In this document: one piece after another, positions 39,006 through 47,929 of the stretch
How positions within the stretch are numbered: position 1 is the first letter of the stretch
Layout of the letters: every line of letters starts with the position of its first letter
Assembly: GCF_020216065.1 (NCBI RefSeq)
Contig: NZ_JAIWNA010000006.1
Span: forward strand, 1-64,000
Length of the DNA stretch: 64,000 nucleotides
Direction: 5' to 3'
Origin: Nocardia rosealba
Lineage (GTDB): Bacteria > Actinomycetota > Actinomycetes > Mycobacteriales > Mycobacteriaceae
The notes under the pieces: generated by a model
The model's database searches: none
What the model saw: only the letters and a program-made list of their open reading frames with translations
What the model was told of the DNA's origin: nothing
Program-made: the position numbers and the translations under genes

Positions 39006-39009
39006 CAGC

Positions 39010-39666
39010 ATGGACGCGGCGGAGTGGGACGCACGCTATGCCCGCAGCGAATTGGTCTGGGGCGCACCACCCAACAGCACGGTCGTCGAATACGTCCACG
39101 GCCTCGACCGAAGGCTGCCGCTGCAAGCCGACGGCACCGCCGCCCCGATGCGCGCCCTCGATCTGGCCTGCGGTGAAGGCCGCCACGCGCTGTGGCTGGC
39201 CACTCACGGCTGGCAGGTGCAGGCCGTCGACTTCGCCCAGGTGGGTATCGACAAGGGGCGAACGGTCGCCGCGCGCCTGTCGCGTTCGGTTCGTTCGCGC
39301 GTCGAGTGGACCTGCGCCGATATCACCGACCTCGACTCGGCGGGCGTCAGCGGTCCGTTCGAACTGATCCTGGTGGTCTTCGTCCACCTGCCACCGCAGG
39401 AGCGCCGCCCGCTCCTCCACCAACTCGCGTCGATGCTCGCCCCCGGCGGCATGCTGCTGGTCCTGGGCCACGCCACTCGCAATATCACCGACGGTTACGG
39501 CGGCCCCCAGGATCCGACGATCCTGTTCGCTCCCGACGACATCCGCGCCGACCTCGACGGCACCGGCGTCACCATCACCACCGCCCGCGAGGTGTTCCGC
39601 CCCACCGAGGGTGCCGATGCCATCGACGCCCTTGTCGTTGCCGAGTCAGTCGAACCGACCGCGTAG
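39010..39666 (+). CDS. SAM-dependent methyltransferase (TehB/thiopurine-like)
   Basis: 218 residues. DARYARSELVWGAPPN followed by motif I ALDLACGEGRHALWLA and VQAVDFAQVGIDKG is the small class I family often annotated as tellurite-resistance/TehB-like or thiopurine methyltransferase. It would detoxify a small electrophile or metalloid by methylation, in the cytoplasm. A strong GGGGAGG lies 9 bases before the ATG, inside a sequence repeated at 29415. The 3' end overlaps the convergent flavodoxin gene by 21 bp. Confidence 0.82.
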   Translation: MDAAEWDARYARSELVWGAPPNSTVVEYVHGLDRRLPLQADGTAAPMRALDLACGEGRHALWLATHGWQVQAVDFAQVGIDKGRTVAARLSRSVRSRVEWTCADITDLDSAGVSGPFELILVVFVHLPPQERRPLLHQLASMLAPGGMLLVLGHATRNITDGYGGPQDPTILFAPDDIRADLDGTGVTITTAREVFRPTEGADAIDALVVAESVEPTA

Positions 39667-40110
39667 CTGCTCGGCGAAAGCCCTGGCCGAGGCCAGATCG
39701 TCCGCGCTCGGCCGCCCCTTGTTGAGCCCACCGACCAGCGCGAGCGGTCCCATCGTGTCGAGCCCACGGCAGGAGAACCCACCGACCAGCTCGAAACCTT
39801 TGTCTTCGAGCTGATCGCCGAGGTTGCGCAGGTACGGACGTACACGCAGCTCGGGCAGACCGCTGGTCGCGAAGATGAAGGCGTCGCGGTTCTGTCCGGC
39901 GGGCAGCGCGTCGACGAAGGTGCGCAGCCGGGCGTCGAGCGACATCCAATACACCCCCGACCCGAACCCGATCAGGTCGTAGTCACCCAGCTCGTCGGCG
40001 GTGATCTCGGCCGGATCAACCACTCGAGCGTCGAGCACCGAGCCGATGGCGTCGGCGACCTTCCTGGTATTGCCGAGCGCCTTGGACGTGCACACGATGA
40101 GCGCTTTCAT
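39646..40110 (-). CDS. Flavodoxin-domain protein
   Basis: 154 residues. The FMN-phosphate loop CTSKALGNTRKVADAIG and the flavin-side loops FGSGVYWMSLD and SGLPELRVRPYL mark a flavodoxin/MioC-like fold. It carries electrons or works as a quinone-protecting flavoprotein. Convergent overlap of 21 bp with the methyltransferase. 33 bp downstream of the alpha/beta hydrolase on the same strand, so possibly cotranscribed. Confidence 0.82.
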   Translation of the reverse strand: MKALIVCTSKALGNTRKVADAIGSVLDARVVDPAEITADELGDYDLIGFGSGVYWMSLDARLRTFVDALPAGQNRDAFIFATSGLPELRVRPYLRNLGDQLEDKGFELVGGFSCRGLDTMGPLALVGGLNKGRPSADDLASARAFAEQLRGRFD

Positions 40111-40143
40111 TACTCCCCCTACCTGGTCCGATGTGCCGAAAGC

Positions 40144-40737
40144 CTAACTCCACCGGCCGAACCACGGTTGCACTGTCGCCGCGATCACGTCGAATCCCGT
40201 GCGGAACGAGTGAGGTTGCTTCGGAATGACGCGCACCTCGGCGGCATCGGCGGGATCGGGGATCCCGAACGGGTCGCTGCCACCATTGATGACGACCACC
40301 TGCGCGTCGCCCACCGACACCAGCTCGTCGCGCCGGGACTTCTCGGGCTTTCCGGGCGGATGCAACGGGAAAGACAGGGCGATCACCCCGCGCGCACCCA
40401 GTTCGACGGCAGTGCGGCACGCCACCCGCGCACCGTTGCTCCGGCCACCCTGCACGAGCGACACACCGGGGAATCGATCGCGCAACGCCGTGACGATCTC
40501 GACCCAGGCCTGGTCCTGGGTCACCGCATTGCCCGGCGCTCGCCGACCGGCAACCCGGTACGGCTGCACCACACGGGCTACCGCGGCACCGGCGGCGAGG
40601 GCCGAATCGCGCACGGTGAGAATGTCTTTCGCATCGACGCCGCCGCCCGATCCATGGGTCATCACCAGCAGAAATGCCGGGTCGGCCACCTCGTCCAGCT
40701 CGATCTCGGCCGGTCCGGCTGACGTCTCGATGCGCAC
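40144..40737 (-). CDS. Small alpha/beta hydrolase (dienelactone hydrolase/KANL3-Tex30 type)
   Basis: 197 residues. An oxyanion loop after strand 3 (MTHGSGGGVDAKD), nucleophile elbow GGRSNGARVA and a C-terminal histidine in PKQPHSFRTG give a Ser-Asp-His hydrolase of the compact family without a lid. Substrate unknown. It is divergent from fadE5, with a 233-bp region between carrying the TTAC-N6-GTAA pair. Confidence 0.8.
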   Translation of the reverse strand: MRIETSAGPAEIELDEVADPAFLLVMTHGSGGGVDAKDILTVRDSALAAGAAVARVVQPYRVAGRRAPGNAVTQDQAWVEIVTALRDRFPGVSLVQGGRSNGARVACRTAVELGARGVIALSFPLHPPGKPEKSRRDELVSVGDAQVVVINGGSDPFGIPDPADAAEVRVIPKQPHSFRTGFDVIAATVQPWFGRWS

Positions 40738-40832
40738 ACCTCACGGTAGCCCCGTGGTCGCCGCGAGCAACGTCTCGGCACGCGCGCATGTTTTTCACGT
40801 CACATTGCTGGCGAACCCCTTTGCCGAGAGCC

Positions 40833-40873
40833 TTACCCATCGGTAATATGGTCGATAAGTTACCCGCGAGTAG
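40833..40873. promoter_or_regulatory. Paired TTAC-N6-GTAA operators upstream of fadE5
   Basis: TTAC-CCATCG-GTAA (40833-40846) and TTAC-CCGCGA-GTAG (40860-40873), 27 bp apart, about 100-140 bp before the fadE5 ATG. The second matches, in reverse, the etfD site at 19693-19706 at 13 of 14 bases. Confidence 0.6.
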
Positions 40874-40970
40874 CATGCGGAAAACCGGACAGCTACCCGG
40901 TGGACGACCTGACGGGCGGGAACGGCACACAACCGACCGCACCAGAACTCAACGGAGAGTGAGTACTCAC

Positions 40971-42806
40971 ATGGGCCACTACAAGGCAAACGTTCGCGAC
41001 CTCGAGTTCAACCTCTTCGAGGTTCTCGGCGTCGGCAAGGTGCTGGACGCGGGCGCCTTCGGCGACCTCGACACCGACACTGTCAAGGAAATGCTCTCCG
41101 AGGTCCGCCGCCTGGCCGAGGGCCCGCTGGCCGACTCGTTCGCCGACGCGGACCGCAACCCGCCGGTCTTCGACCCGAACACCCACACCGTCACCATCCC
41201 CGAGTCCTTCAAGAAGTCCTACAAGGCGCTCGAGGACGGCGAGTGGGTCAAGGTTCCGCTGCGCGAGGAGCTCGGTGGCCTCGGTGCCCCGTCCGTCATC
41301 GGCTGGGCCCTTGCCGAGATGGTGCTCGGCGCCAACCCGCCGATCCAGATGTACGCCGCAGGCGCGGGCTTCGCTCAGGTGTTCTACAACAACGGCACCG
41401 ATGAGCAGAAGGAATGGGCGAAGAAGATCGCCGACCGCAACTGGGGCGCCACCATGGTGCTGACCGAGCCCGACGCGGGCTCCGACGTCGGCGCCGGCCG
41501 CACCAAGGCGATCAAGCAGGAGGACGGCTCCTGGCACATCGAGGGCGTGAAGCGCTTCATCACCTCGGCCGACTCCGACGACATGTTCGAGAACATCATG
41601 CACCTGGTGCTGGCCCGCCCCGAGGGCGCCGGTCCGGGCACCAAGGGCCTGTCGCTGTTCTACGTCCCGAAGACCCACTTCGACTTCGAGACCGAGACCT
41701 TCGGCGACCGCAACGGTGTGTTCGTCACCAACGTCGAGCACAAGATGGGCATCAAGGCCTCGGCCACCTGTGAGCTCACCTTCGGTGGCCACGGCGTCCC
41801 CGCCAAGGGCTGGCTGGTCGGCGAGGTGCACAACGGCATCGCCCAGATGTTCGACGTCATCGAGAACGCGCGAATGATGGTGGGCACCAAGGCCATCGCG
41901 ACCCTGTCGACCGGTTACCTGAACGCGCTCGAGTACGCCAAGACCCGCGTGCAGGGTGCCGACCTCACCCAGATGACCGACAAGACCGCGCCGCGTGTGA
42001 CCATCACCCACCACCCGGACGTGCGTCGCGCGCTGGCCATGCAGAAGGCCTACGCCGAGGGCCTGCGTGCCATCTACCTCTACACCGCCGCGCACCAGAA
42101 CCCGGAGATCGCCGAGGCCGTCTCGGGTGCCGACAAGGACGTCGCGTTCCGCGTGAACGACCTGCTGCTCCCGATCGTCAAGGGTGTCGGTTCCGAGCGC
42201 GCCTACCAGTACCTGACCGATTCGCTGCAGACCTTCGGTGGCTCGGGCTTCCTGCAGGACTACCCGATCGAGCAGTACATCCGCGACGCGAAGATCGACT
42301 CGCTGTACGAGGGCACCACCGCCATCCAGGCGCAGGACTTCTTCTTCCGCAAGATCGCCCGCGACCGCGGTGTGGCCCTGGCCCACGTGGCCGGCCAGAT
42401 CCAGAAGTTCCTGGACGCCGACAACGCCAACGAGCGCCTCAAGGGTGAGCGCAAGCTGCTCGCCACCGCGCTCGAGGACGTGCAGGCCATGGCCGCCACC
42501 CTGACCGGCCACCTGATGGGTGCCCAGGAGCAGCCGTCCGAGCTGTACAAGGTCGGCCTGGGTTCGGTCCGCTTCCTGATGGCCGTCGGCGACCTGTTCA
42601 TCGGCTGGATGCTGCTGAACCAGGCCGAGATCGCCCTGGCCGCCCTCGACAGCGGCGCCACCGGCTCCGACGTGCCGTTCTACACCGGCAAGGTCGCCTC
42701 GGCGCAGTTCTTCGCCCGCAACGTCCTGCCGGAGCTGACCGCCACCCGCCAGATCCTCACCACGCTGGACAACGACATCATGGAGCTGGACGAAGCCGCC
42801 TTCTGA
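40971..42806 (+). CDS. fadE5: Acyl-CoA dehydrogenase FadE5
   Basis: 611 residues, exactly the length I recall for M. tuberculosis FadE5 (Rv0244c), including the extended C-terminal domain. Flavin- and substrate-binding segments: TEPDAGSDVGAGRT, KRFITSADSD, QTFGGSGFLQDYPIEQYIRDAKIDSLYEGTTAIQAQD with the catalytic Glu in YEGT. It oxidises saturated acyl-CoA to enoyl-CoA, passing electrons to ETF and then EtfD. GGAGAG precedes the ATG; upstream in-frame sequence is non-coding and holds the operators. It has its own terminator. Confidence 0.93.
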   Translation: MGHYKANVRDLEFNLFEVLGVGKVLDAGAFGDLDTDTVKEMLSEVRRLAEGPLADSFADADRNPPVFDPNTHTVTIPESFKKSYKALEDGEWVKVPLREELGGLGAPSVIGWALAEMVLGANPPIQMYAAGAGFAQVFYNNGTDEQKEWAKKIADRNWGATMVLTEPDAGSDVGAGRTKAIKQEDGSWHIEGVKRFITSADSDDMFENIMHLVLARPEGAGPGTKGLSLFYVPKTHFDFETETFGDRNGVFVTNVEHKMGIKASATCELTFGGHGVPAKGWLVGEVHNGIAQMFDVIENARMMVGTKAIATLSTGYLNALEYAKTRVQGADLTQMTDKTAPRVTITHHPDVRRALAMQKAYAEGLRAIYLYTAAHQNPEIAEAVSGADKDVAFRVNDLLLPIVKGVGSERAYQYLTDSLQTFGGSGFLQDYPIEQYIRDAKIDSLYEGTTAIQAQDFFFRKIARDRGVALAHVAGQIQKFLDADNANERLKGERKLLATALEDVQAMAATLTGHLMGAQEQPSELYKVGLGSVRFLMAVGDLFIGWMLLNQAEIALAALDSGATGSDVPFYTGKVASAQFFARNVLPELTATRQILTTLDNDIMELDEAAF

Positions 42807-42823
42807 GGTTGACAGCTCGACCG

Positions 42824-42857
42824 AACGGCCCGGAGCTTTTGCTCCGGGCCGTTTTTC
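42824..42857 (+). terminator. Terminator of fadE5
   Basis: A 13-bp stem AACGGCCCGGAGC/GCTCCGGGCCGTT (42824-42836 with 42841-42853, loop TTTT) runs into TTTCT. The LysR gene ends convergently right after it. The stem sequence recurs almost exactly at 46398-46429. Confidence 0.9.
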
Positions 42858-43771
42858 TATTCGGTGCGGTCCGGTGCGAAGTAGTGTTCGGCGCCGCGCT
42901 GCTCGACCGTCTCGAGGAGCATCTGCACGAAGGCTCGTAAGCGCGCCGTTTCCGCGCCGGGCATCCATACCGGGCGCCACACGTGGCCCTGTCCGTCGCT
43001 GAACGGGACGTATACCGTTCCGCGGCGGGGGTAGTGCCGCTCGGCGTGGGCGCCGGCCGGGTGGACCCCGGCTCCGAAAGCGACGGCGGTCAGTACGTCT
43101 TCGAAGGTTTGGGCGCCGTTCGGGCCTGCCGGACTGATGTGCCAGGTTTCGTCGAGGTAGCGGTGCCAGTACGCGCCGGCGGGGCCGCCGATGGCGATCA
43201 CCTCGGTGCCCGTGGTGGTGCTGTCGATCGAGCTGCTGCGGGCGAGGGCGTGATCGCGCGGAACCACCAGGCCGGTGGGTTCGGTGAGCAGCTCCGGTCC
43301 GGCGACCAGGTCATGTTCGCCGACCGGGGAGTGGCTGATGACCAGGTCGAGTTCGTCGCGGCGCAGCGGGCCGAACACGTCACCGAGATGGACTTCGCGA
43401 GCATTGATCTCGCATTCGGGATGGCGCCCGCGAAAGGCCGCGACGGCGTCGACCAACAGACTCGCCGCCAACCCACCCAGGTAACCCACGCGCAGTGTTC
43501 CTTTCACGCTGCGCGCCGCCGCCTGCGCGCGTTCGATGGCGCGGTCGAGTTGCGTCCGGATCGGGATCAGATCGTCGCGCAGCATCCGGCCGACCGGCGT
43601 GAGCCGCACCTGCCTGCTGGTTCGTTCGAAAAGTAGCGCGCCGAACTGCCTTTCGAGCTTCTTGATCGTCTGGCTGACCCGTGCCTGCGTCAGATACAGA
43701 CGTTCGGCGGCCCGCCCGAAGTGCAGTTCCTCGCACAGGGCCAGGAAGATCTCGATCTCCTGCCGTTCCAT
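42857..43771 (-). CDS. LysR-family transcriptional regulator
   Basis: 304 residues. N-terminal winged HTH (1-60: EIFLALCEELHFGRAAERL and LYLTQARVSQTIKKLE), then the periplasmic-binding-like effector domain (LRVGYLGGLAASLL onwards). The closest type is the group regulating efflux pumps and aromatic catabolism. It is divergent from the DHA1 MFS exporter (43925), the usual LysR-target arrangement, so it likely controls that exporter. Its 3' end abuts the fadE5 terminator. Confidence 0.88.
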   Translation of the reverse strand: MERQEIEIFLALCEELHFGRAAERLYLTQARVSQTIKKLERQFGALLFERTSRQVRLTPVGRMLRDDLIPIRTQLDRAIERAQAAARSVKGTLRVGYLGGLAASLLVDAVAAFRGRHPECEINAREVHLGDVFGPLRRDELDLVISHSPVGEHDLVAGPELLTEPTGLVVPRDHALARSSSIDSTTTGTEVIAIGGPAGAYWHRYLDETWHISPAGPNGAQTFEDVLTAVAFGAGVHPAGAHAERHYPRRGTVYVPFSDGQGHVWRPVWMPGAETARLRAFVQMLLETVEQRGAEHYFAPDRTE

Positions 43772-43924
43772 AACTCCCGCTAATCGACCATGTCGGCGAC
43801 GGCCGTTGATGCACGTGAACGCGACCGGCAGTCTGAAATCACTCCATTCGAGACCGTACGTCCGGGTACCGACACGAATGGCGTTAACGGAACAATTTTC
43901 CCACTAAGGGAGTTGCACACTCAC

Positions 43925-45115
43925 ATGACCACCACACTGACCGCCCCGCCCCGGGCGGGGACCGACCGGCCCACCCTCGCCCTCGGCGCGCTTGCGCTGG
44001 GCGCCTTCGGAATCGGCCTCACCGAATTCGTCATCGTCGGACTGCTCGGCGTGATCGGTGACGACCTGTCCATCTCGGTCCCGACCGCAGGCCTGCTGGT
44101 CTCCGGCTATGCCGCGGGCGTCGCCGTGGGCGCGCCGCTGATGACCGCGCTTGGCTCGCGCGTCCCACGCAAGACCATGCTCGCGACACTCATGGGCCTG
44201 TTCATCGCGGGCAATCTCCTCTCGGCTCTGGCGCCCACCTATGAACTGCTGCTCACCGGCCGGATCGTCGCCGCGCTCACCCACGGCGCGTTCTTCGGCA
44301 TCGGCTCCGTGGTGGCAGCAGGTCTGGTGGCACCCGACCGCCGGGCCGCGGCCATCGCCACGATGTTCACCGGGCTCACCCTCGCCAATGTCGCCGGTGT
44401 GCCGCTGGGCACGGCGCTCGGCCAGGCATTCGGCTGGCGGTCGACGTTCTGGGCGGTGACCGCCGTCGGTGTGGCCGCGCTGCTCGCCGTCCTCATGCTG
44501 GTCCCGAACCAGCCACGCGGCGAATCCATCTCTCTGACAGAGCAATTGGCTGTCTTCGCTCGCCCGCAGGTGTGGCTGGCGCTGTCGATCACCGCGCTCG
44601 GATTCGGTGCCGTCTTCGCCGCGTTCACCTTCTTCGAACCGATCCTGACCGAGGTGACCGGCCTGCCCGACGGGGCCGTCCCATGGCTACTCGTCGTTTT
44701 CGGCATCGGCCTGTTCGCGGGCAATATCGTCGGCGGCCGGCTGGCCGATCGCGCCCTGCTGCCTACGCTGATCGGCGCGCTTGCCGCGCTGACCGTGGTG
44801 CTGATGATCTTCGCGGTAGTCGCCGGGCATCCGGTCGGCGCGGTCGTCAGCATTCTCGCGCTCGGAGCGACCGGGTTCGCCATCGTCCCCGCCGTCCAGA
44901 TGCGCGTACTGGACACGGCGGGCGGCGAATCGGCGCTCGGCTCGGCCGCCAATATCTCCGCCTTCAATATCGGCATCGCGGTGGCTTCCTGGCTCGGCGC
45001 CGCCGCCATCGACTCCGGGTTCGGCCTGACCGCGCCCGCCTGGATCGGCGCGGCTCTGGCCGCCGCCGCCCTGCTCACCACCCTGTTCGCCCGTGCGCTC
45101 GAGCGCCGCGGCTAG
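43925..45115 (+). CDS. MFS exporter, DHA1 (AraJ/chloramphenicol-type), 12 helices
   Basis: 396 residues with twelve membrane helices. GIGLTEFVIVGLLGVIGDDLSIS opens the fold; motif A-like GSRVPRKTML follows helix 2, and TGRIVAALTHGAFFGIGS is in helix 4, as in arabinose-efflux/Cmx-like carriers. It probably exports a drug or sugar-like compound using protons. Divergent from a LysR regulator, and followed after 26 bp by the GDSL lipoprotein. The start was chosen at the ATG after AGGGAG; an upstream in-frame ATG overlaps the LysR promoter region. Confidence 0.86.
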   Translation: MTTTLTAPPRAGTDRPTLALGALALGAFGIGLTEFVIVGLLGVIGDDLSISVPTAGLLVSGYAAGVAVGAPLMTALGSRVPRKTMLATLMGLFIAGNLLSALAPTYELLLTGRIVAALTHGAFFGIGSVVAAGLVAPDRRAAAIATMFTGLTLANVAGVPLGTALGQAFGWRSTFWAVTAVGVAALLAVLMLVPNQPRGESISLTEQLAVFARPQVWLALSITALGFGAVFAAFTFFEPILTEVTGLPDGAVPWLLVVFGIGLFAGNIVGGRLADRALLPTLIGALAALTVVLMIFAVVAGHPVGAVVSILALGATGFAIVPAVQMRVLDTAGGESALGSAANISAFNIGIAVASWLGAAAIDSGFGLTAPAWIGAALAAAALLTTLFARALERRG

Positions 45116-45141
45116 ACCGACTACCGAGAATCGACGAACCC

Positions 45142-46383
45142 ATGCACGTCTGGAAGAAGATGATGACCGCCGCCATCGCGATCACCGCCACCCTCACCGC
45201 GGCCTGCACCAGCACCGAGGCCGCTCCCGCCGACACCGCGAACACCGCATGGTCGGTGCCGATGCAGCAGCCGAGCACCGGTTTCGAGCCGAACTGGTCG
45301 CTCGACGGTTTCGCCCAGCACACACTCCGGCAGGTCGTCCGGGTCACCAGCGGTGGTGATTCCGCCCGGATCACCCTCTCCAACCGCTTCGGCCGCACCG
45401 ATCTCCGCATCGCCTCGGCCACGATCGCCCGCACCGATTCCGGGGCGCGCGTACATCAGGACACACTGCGCCCCCTCCGCTTCCACGGCAGCGAAACCGC
45501 CACCATCGCTCCTGGCACCGACCTGACCAGCGACCCCGCCCAGCTGCATTTGGCGCCCCTCGAATTCGCTACGGTCACTTTGTATCTGGACGAACCCACC
45601 GGGCCCGCCACCTTCCACGCCCAGGGCTATGCGACGTCCTACCGCGCGCCAGGCAACCACGCCACCGACGCCGACGCCACCGCCTTCACCGAGACAACGC
45701 ACTCCTGGTACTACCTGTCGAACGTGCAGATGAGCGGCGCCGCCTCCGCGGATGCGATCGTCGCGTTCGGTGACTCGATCACCGACGGTTTCGGCTCCGA
45801 CAACGACGGCAACAACCGCTACCCCGACGCCCTGGCCGACCGCCTCGCCGCCGCCGGCACCCCCCGCCCCGTCCTCAACGCGGGCATCGGCGGCAACACC
45901 ATCATCAGCGATTCCCCCTGGTACGGCGAGAGTGCATTGCGCCGCTTCGATCGTGACGTCCTCGCCCAGGAGGGTGCCCGCACGGTCGTCATGCTCGGCG
46001 GACTGAACGATATCGGCTTCTCGGAGGTGGACCTGCCGACCTACAAGCCCAACCCGGTCGTCACCGTGGACCAGCTGATCGCGGGCTACCGCGACATGAT
46101 CGCCCGCGCCCACCGAGCCGGACTGCGCGTCATCGGCGGAACCCTCCTGCCGATGAAGGGCGCCGAGTACTACACCCCCACCTCCGCCGCGAAGCTGCGC
46201 GCACTGAACGAATGGATCCGCACCAGCGGCGAATTCGACGCCGTCGCCGACTTCAACACCGCTGTCGCCGACCCCGCCGACCCGGAACGCCTCAACCCCG
46301 CCTTCGACTCCGGCGACCACAAGCACCCGAACGCCGCAGGTTACCGAGCAATGGCCGCCGCAATCGACCTGAACACCCTCTAG
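45142..46383 (+). CDS. SGNH/GDSL-family esterase lipoprotein
   Basis: 413 residues. The lipobox LTAAC (Cys22) indicates a lipoprotein. An N-terminal beta-rich domain (about 40-195) precedes the SGNH hydrolase: block I AFGDSITDGFGS with Ser212, block III GGLNDIG, and block V DHKHPNAAGY with the Asp-His pair. Such proteins deacetylate polysaccharides or hydrolyse lipids at the cell surface. It begins 26 bp after the exporter and ends at a strong terminator, so the two genes form one unit. Confidence 0.88.
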   Translation: MHVWKKMMTAAIAITATLTAACTSTEAAPADTANTAWSVPMQQPSTGFEPNWSLDGFAQHTLRQVVRVTSGGDSARITLSNRFGRTDLRIASATIARTDSGARVHQDTLRPLRFHGSETATIAPGTDLTSDPAQLHLAPLEFATVTLYLDEPTGPATFHAQGYATSYRAPGNHATDADATAFTETTHSWYYLSNVQMSGAASADAIVAFGDSITDGFGSDNDGNNRYPDALADRLAAAGTPRPVLNAGIGGNTIISDSPWYGESALRRFDRDVLAQEGARTVVMLGGLNDIGFSEVDLPTYKPNPVVTVDQLIAGYRDMIARAHRAGLRVIGGTLLPMKGAEYYTPTSAAKLRALNEWIRTSGEFDAVADFNTAVADPADPERLNPAFDSGDHKHPNAAGYRAMAAAIDLNTL

Positions 46384-46397
46384 GTTCATCTCTCCCG

Positions 46398-46432
46398 AAC
46401 GGCCCGGAGCTTTCGAGCTCCGGGCCGTTTCG
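46398..46432 (+). terminator. Terminator of the MFS-GDSL unit
   Basis: A 14-bp stem (46398-46411 with 46416-46429, loop TTCG) followed by TTTCGTTGTTT. The stem is nearly identical to the fadE5 terminator. Confidence 0.88.
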
Positions 46433-46501
46433 TTGTTTCCGGGTGATCTTTGCGGCGTACTCTTGGTTTTACCGTCGTCGGGGTGAGGCTCGGGGGTTGG
46501 G

Positions 46502-47215
46502 ATGGCTGAAAGTTCTGCGCTCAGTGTGTATTTGCGCGAGCGGCGGTTGGCGGCGGGGTTGGCGCGGGCGGAGCTGGCGGCTCGGGCGCAGATGGCGCCG
46601 CTGCTGGTGACGCAGATCGAGACCGGGGCCCTGGTGCCCAATACCGCGATGCTGCAACGGCTTTTCGACAGTCTCGATGTGCCGCCGTGGTATCGGAAGC
46701 ACATTCTCGTGCTCGGTCTGCCGTCGGTCGATACCGGCGCCGCGCCGACGGCACCGTCGACCGAGGACCTCGCCGACCTCGGCAGTCTCACTCACCCGGC
46801 CTGCTACCAGCGCTTCCCCACCATGGACCTGCTCGCCGCGAATGCCGAGTACCAGCGCATCTTCCCCGGCACCGGCGCCGGGGTGAACCTGCTCGAATGG
46901 ATGTTCCTGAATCCGGCCGCCAAGAAGGCGCTGCTCGACTGGACCACCGAAGCCCAGGTGCTGGTGCATGCCTTCCGCATGCTGTCGCCGCTCGCTCCCA
47001 CTCAGCGCGTCACCGCGATCACCACCGCCTGTGCGGTCTCACCCGATTGGGATGCGGTGTGGGCCAGCGAGATCCGGCCGCAGGACGTCGCCCGCCGACA
47101 CGTACGCGTACGCGACCGAACCACCGGCGTCGAACGGCGCTACCTGCTTCGCATCTACGACCCGGCCTTCCCCACCCGTCCGTGGTGGCTGTACCGGATG
47201 ATCCCGTCGCGGTAA
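46502..47215 (+). CDS. XRE regulator with MmyB-type ligand domain
   Basis: 237 residues. N-terminal HTH (LSVYLRERRLAAGLARAEL and LVTQIETGALVP) and a PAS-like MmyB ligand domain (PCYQRFPTMDLLAANAEYQRIFP would be the sensor core, here beginning ACYQRFP). MmyB-type proteins bind fatty acids and often regulate methylenomycin-type or redox genes. Monocistronic; a bidirectional terminator follows. The target is unknown, but an adjacent convergent peptide gene is a candidate neighbour. Confidence 0.82.
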   Translation: MAESSALSVYLRERRLAAGLARAELAARAQMAPLLVTQIETGALVPNTAMLQRLFDSLDVPPWYRKHILVLGLPSVDTGAAPTAPSTEDLADLGSLTHPACYQRFPTMDLLAANAEYQRIFPGTGAGVNLLEWMFLNPAAKKALLDWTTEAQVLVHAFRMLSPLAPTQRVTAITTACAVSPDWDAVWASEIRPQDVARRHVRVRDRTTGVERRYLLRIYDPAFPTRPWWLYRMIPSR

Positions 47216-47225
47216 ACACACAAAA

Positions 47226-47254
47226 CGGCGCCCGTCGAAATCCGACGGGCGCCG
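47226..47254. terminator. Bidirectional terminator
   Basis: A perfect 12-bp stem (47226-47237 with 47243-47254). On the minus strand it is followed by TTTTG, serving the 21-codon peptide gene; on the plus strand it closes the XRE gene, with a poorer T-run. Confidence 0.8.
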
Positions 47255-47273
47255 CGTTGAACTACCTCGATGC

Positions 47274-47339
47274 TCAGCCGGCCGACCCGGAGGCGAAGGC
47301 GGCGAGCAGGGGCAGAATCTGGACCAGGGTGTCGAACAT
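47274..47339 (-). CDS. 21-residue hydrophobic peptide ending in SGSAG
   Basis: MFDTLVQILPLLAAFASGSAG. AAGGAG lies 6 bases before the ATG, one of the best ribosome sites in the window, and a terminator follows 20 bases after the stop. The peptide is one amphipathic helix followed by SGS, the same design as the repeats in the secreted proteins at 47474 and 51638. It may be a secreted or membrane-active peptide. Not testable by homology here. Confidence 0.6.
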   Translation of the reverse strand: MFDTLVQILPLLAAFASGSAG

Positions 47340-47473
47340 GCTTCTCCTTCTAGACGAATAGTCACTTCTTATCAGTGCCGAATTACGCAGCACATAATTC
47401 GGATGAACGTGAGAAGAACTCATCGTCACCGACGGCCGGTCCCGTCGGTGCGTTCGCACCCGGCCCGGGGTTG

Positions 47474-47812
47474 TTACTCGGCAGGCGTCTCGGCGGTGCC
47501 ACTGCTCAGCAGCGCGAGCAGCGCGGCCAGATCCAGCCCTTCGGCAGAACCGGTGGCGGGCTCCTCCGCCACGGTCTCGGCCTCGCCCGAACCACTGCTC
47601 AGCAGCGCGAGCAGAGCCGCCAGGTCCAGGCCCTCGAGCGAGCCGGTGGGCTCCTCCGCGACCGGCTCGGTCTCCGCGGTGCCCGAGGTGAGCCCGCTCA
47701 GCAGTTCAGACGATCCGGTGGCCGGTTCCTCGGCCGCCGCGACCCCCATGCCCATCATCGACATGCTCGCCGCCGCGACCATCGCCACACCGAATGCACG
47801 AATCTTTGCCAT
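47474..47812 (-). CDS. Secreted protein with two LDLAALLALLSSG repeats
   Basis: 112 residues. Signal peptide MAKIRAFGVAMVAAASMSMMGMGVAAA, then acidic linkers (EEPATGS) alternating with two copies of the amphipathic helix EGLDLAALLALLSSG and one diverged copy (SELLSGLTSG). GAGGGG lies 6 bases before the ATG. The mature part has no cysteine and no enzyme motif. Same family design as the gene at 51638. May self-assemble or bind the envelope through its helices. Confidence 0.8.
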   Translation of the reverse strand: MAKIRAFGVAMVAAASMSMMGMGVAAAEEPATGSSELLSGLTSGTAETEPVAEEPTGSLEGLDLAALLALLSSGSGEAETVAEEPATGSAEGLDLAALLALLSSGTAETPAE

Positions 47813-47929
47813 TGTGAACCCCTCATCTTTCAGATTTGCGGCGAATTTCCGCCGCACAAGATGTCTAACACCACGGCAGACCGCTCGGCAGACGTCTGAA
47901 AGGGGGCAAGACAGCAGCCGAGGGTTTGC

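Noticed and set aside
38893..39009. SAM or other riboswitch ahead of the methyltransferase
   Set aside because: I could not fold it into any known riboswitch core, and the repeat copy at 29415 has no methyltransferase gene behind it; it was recorded as a repeat instead.
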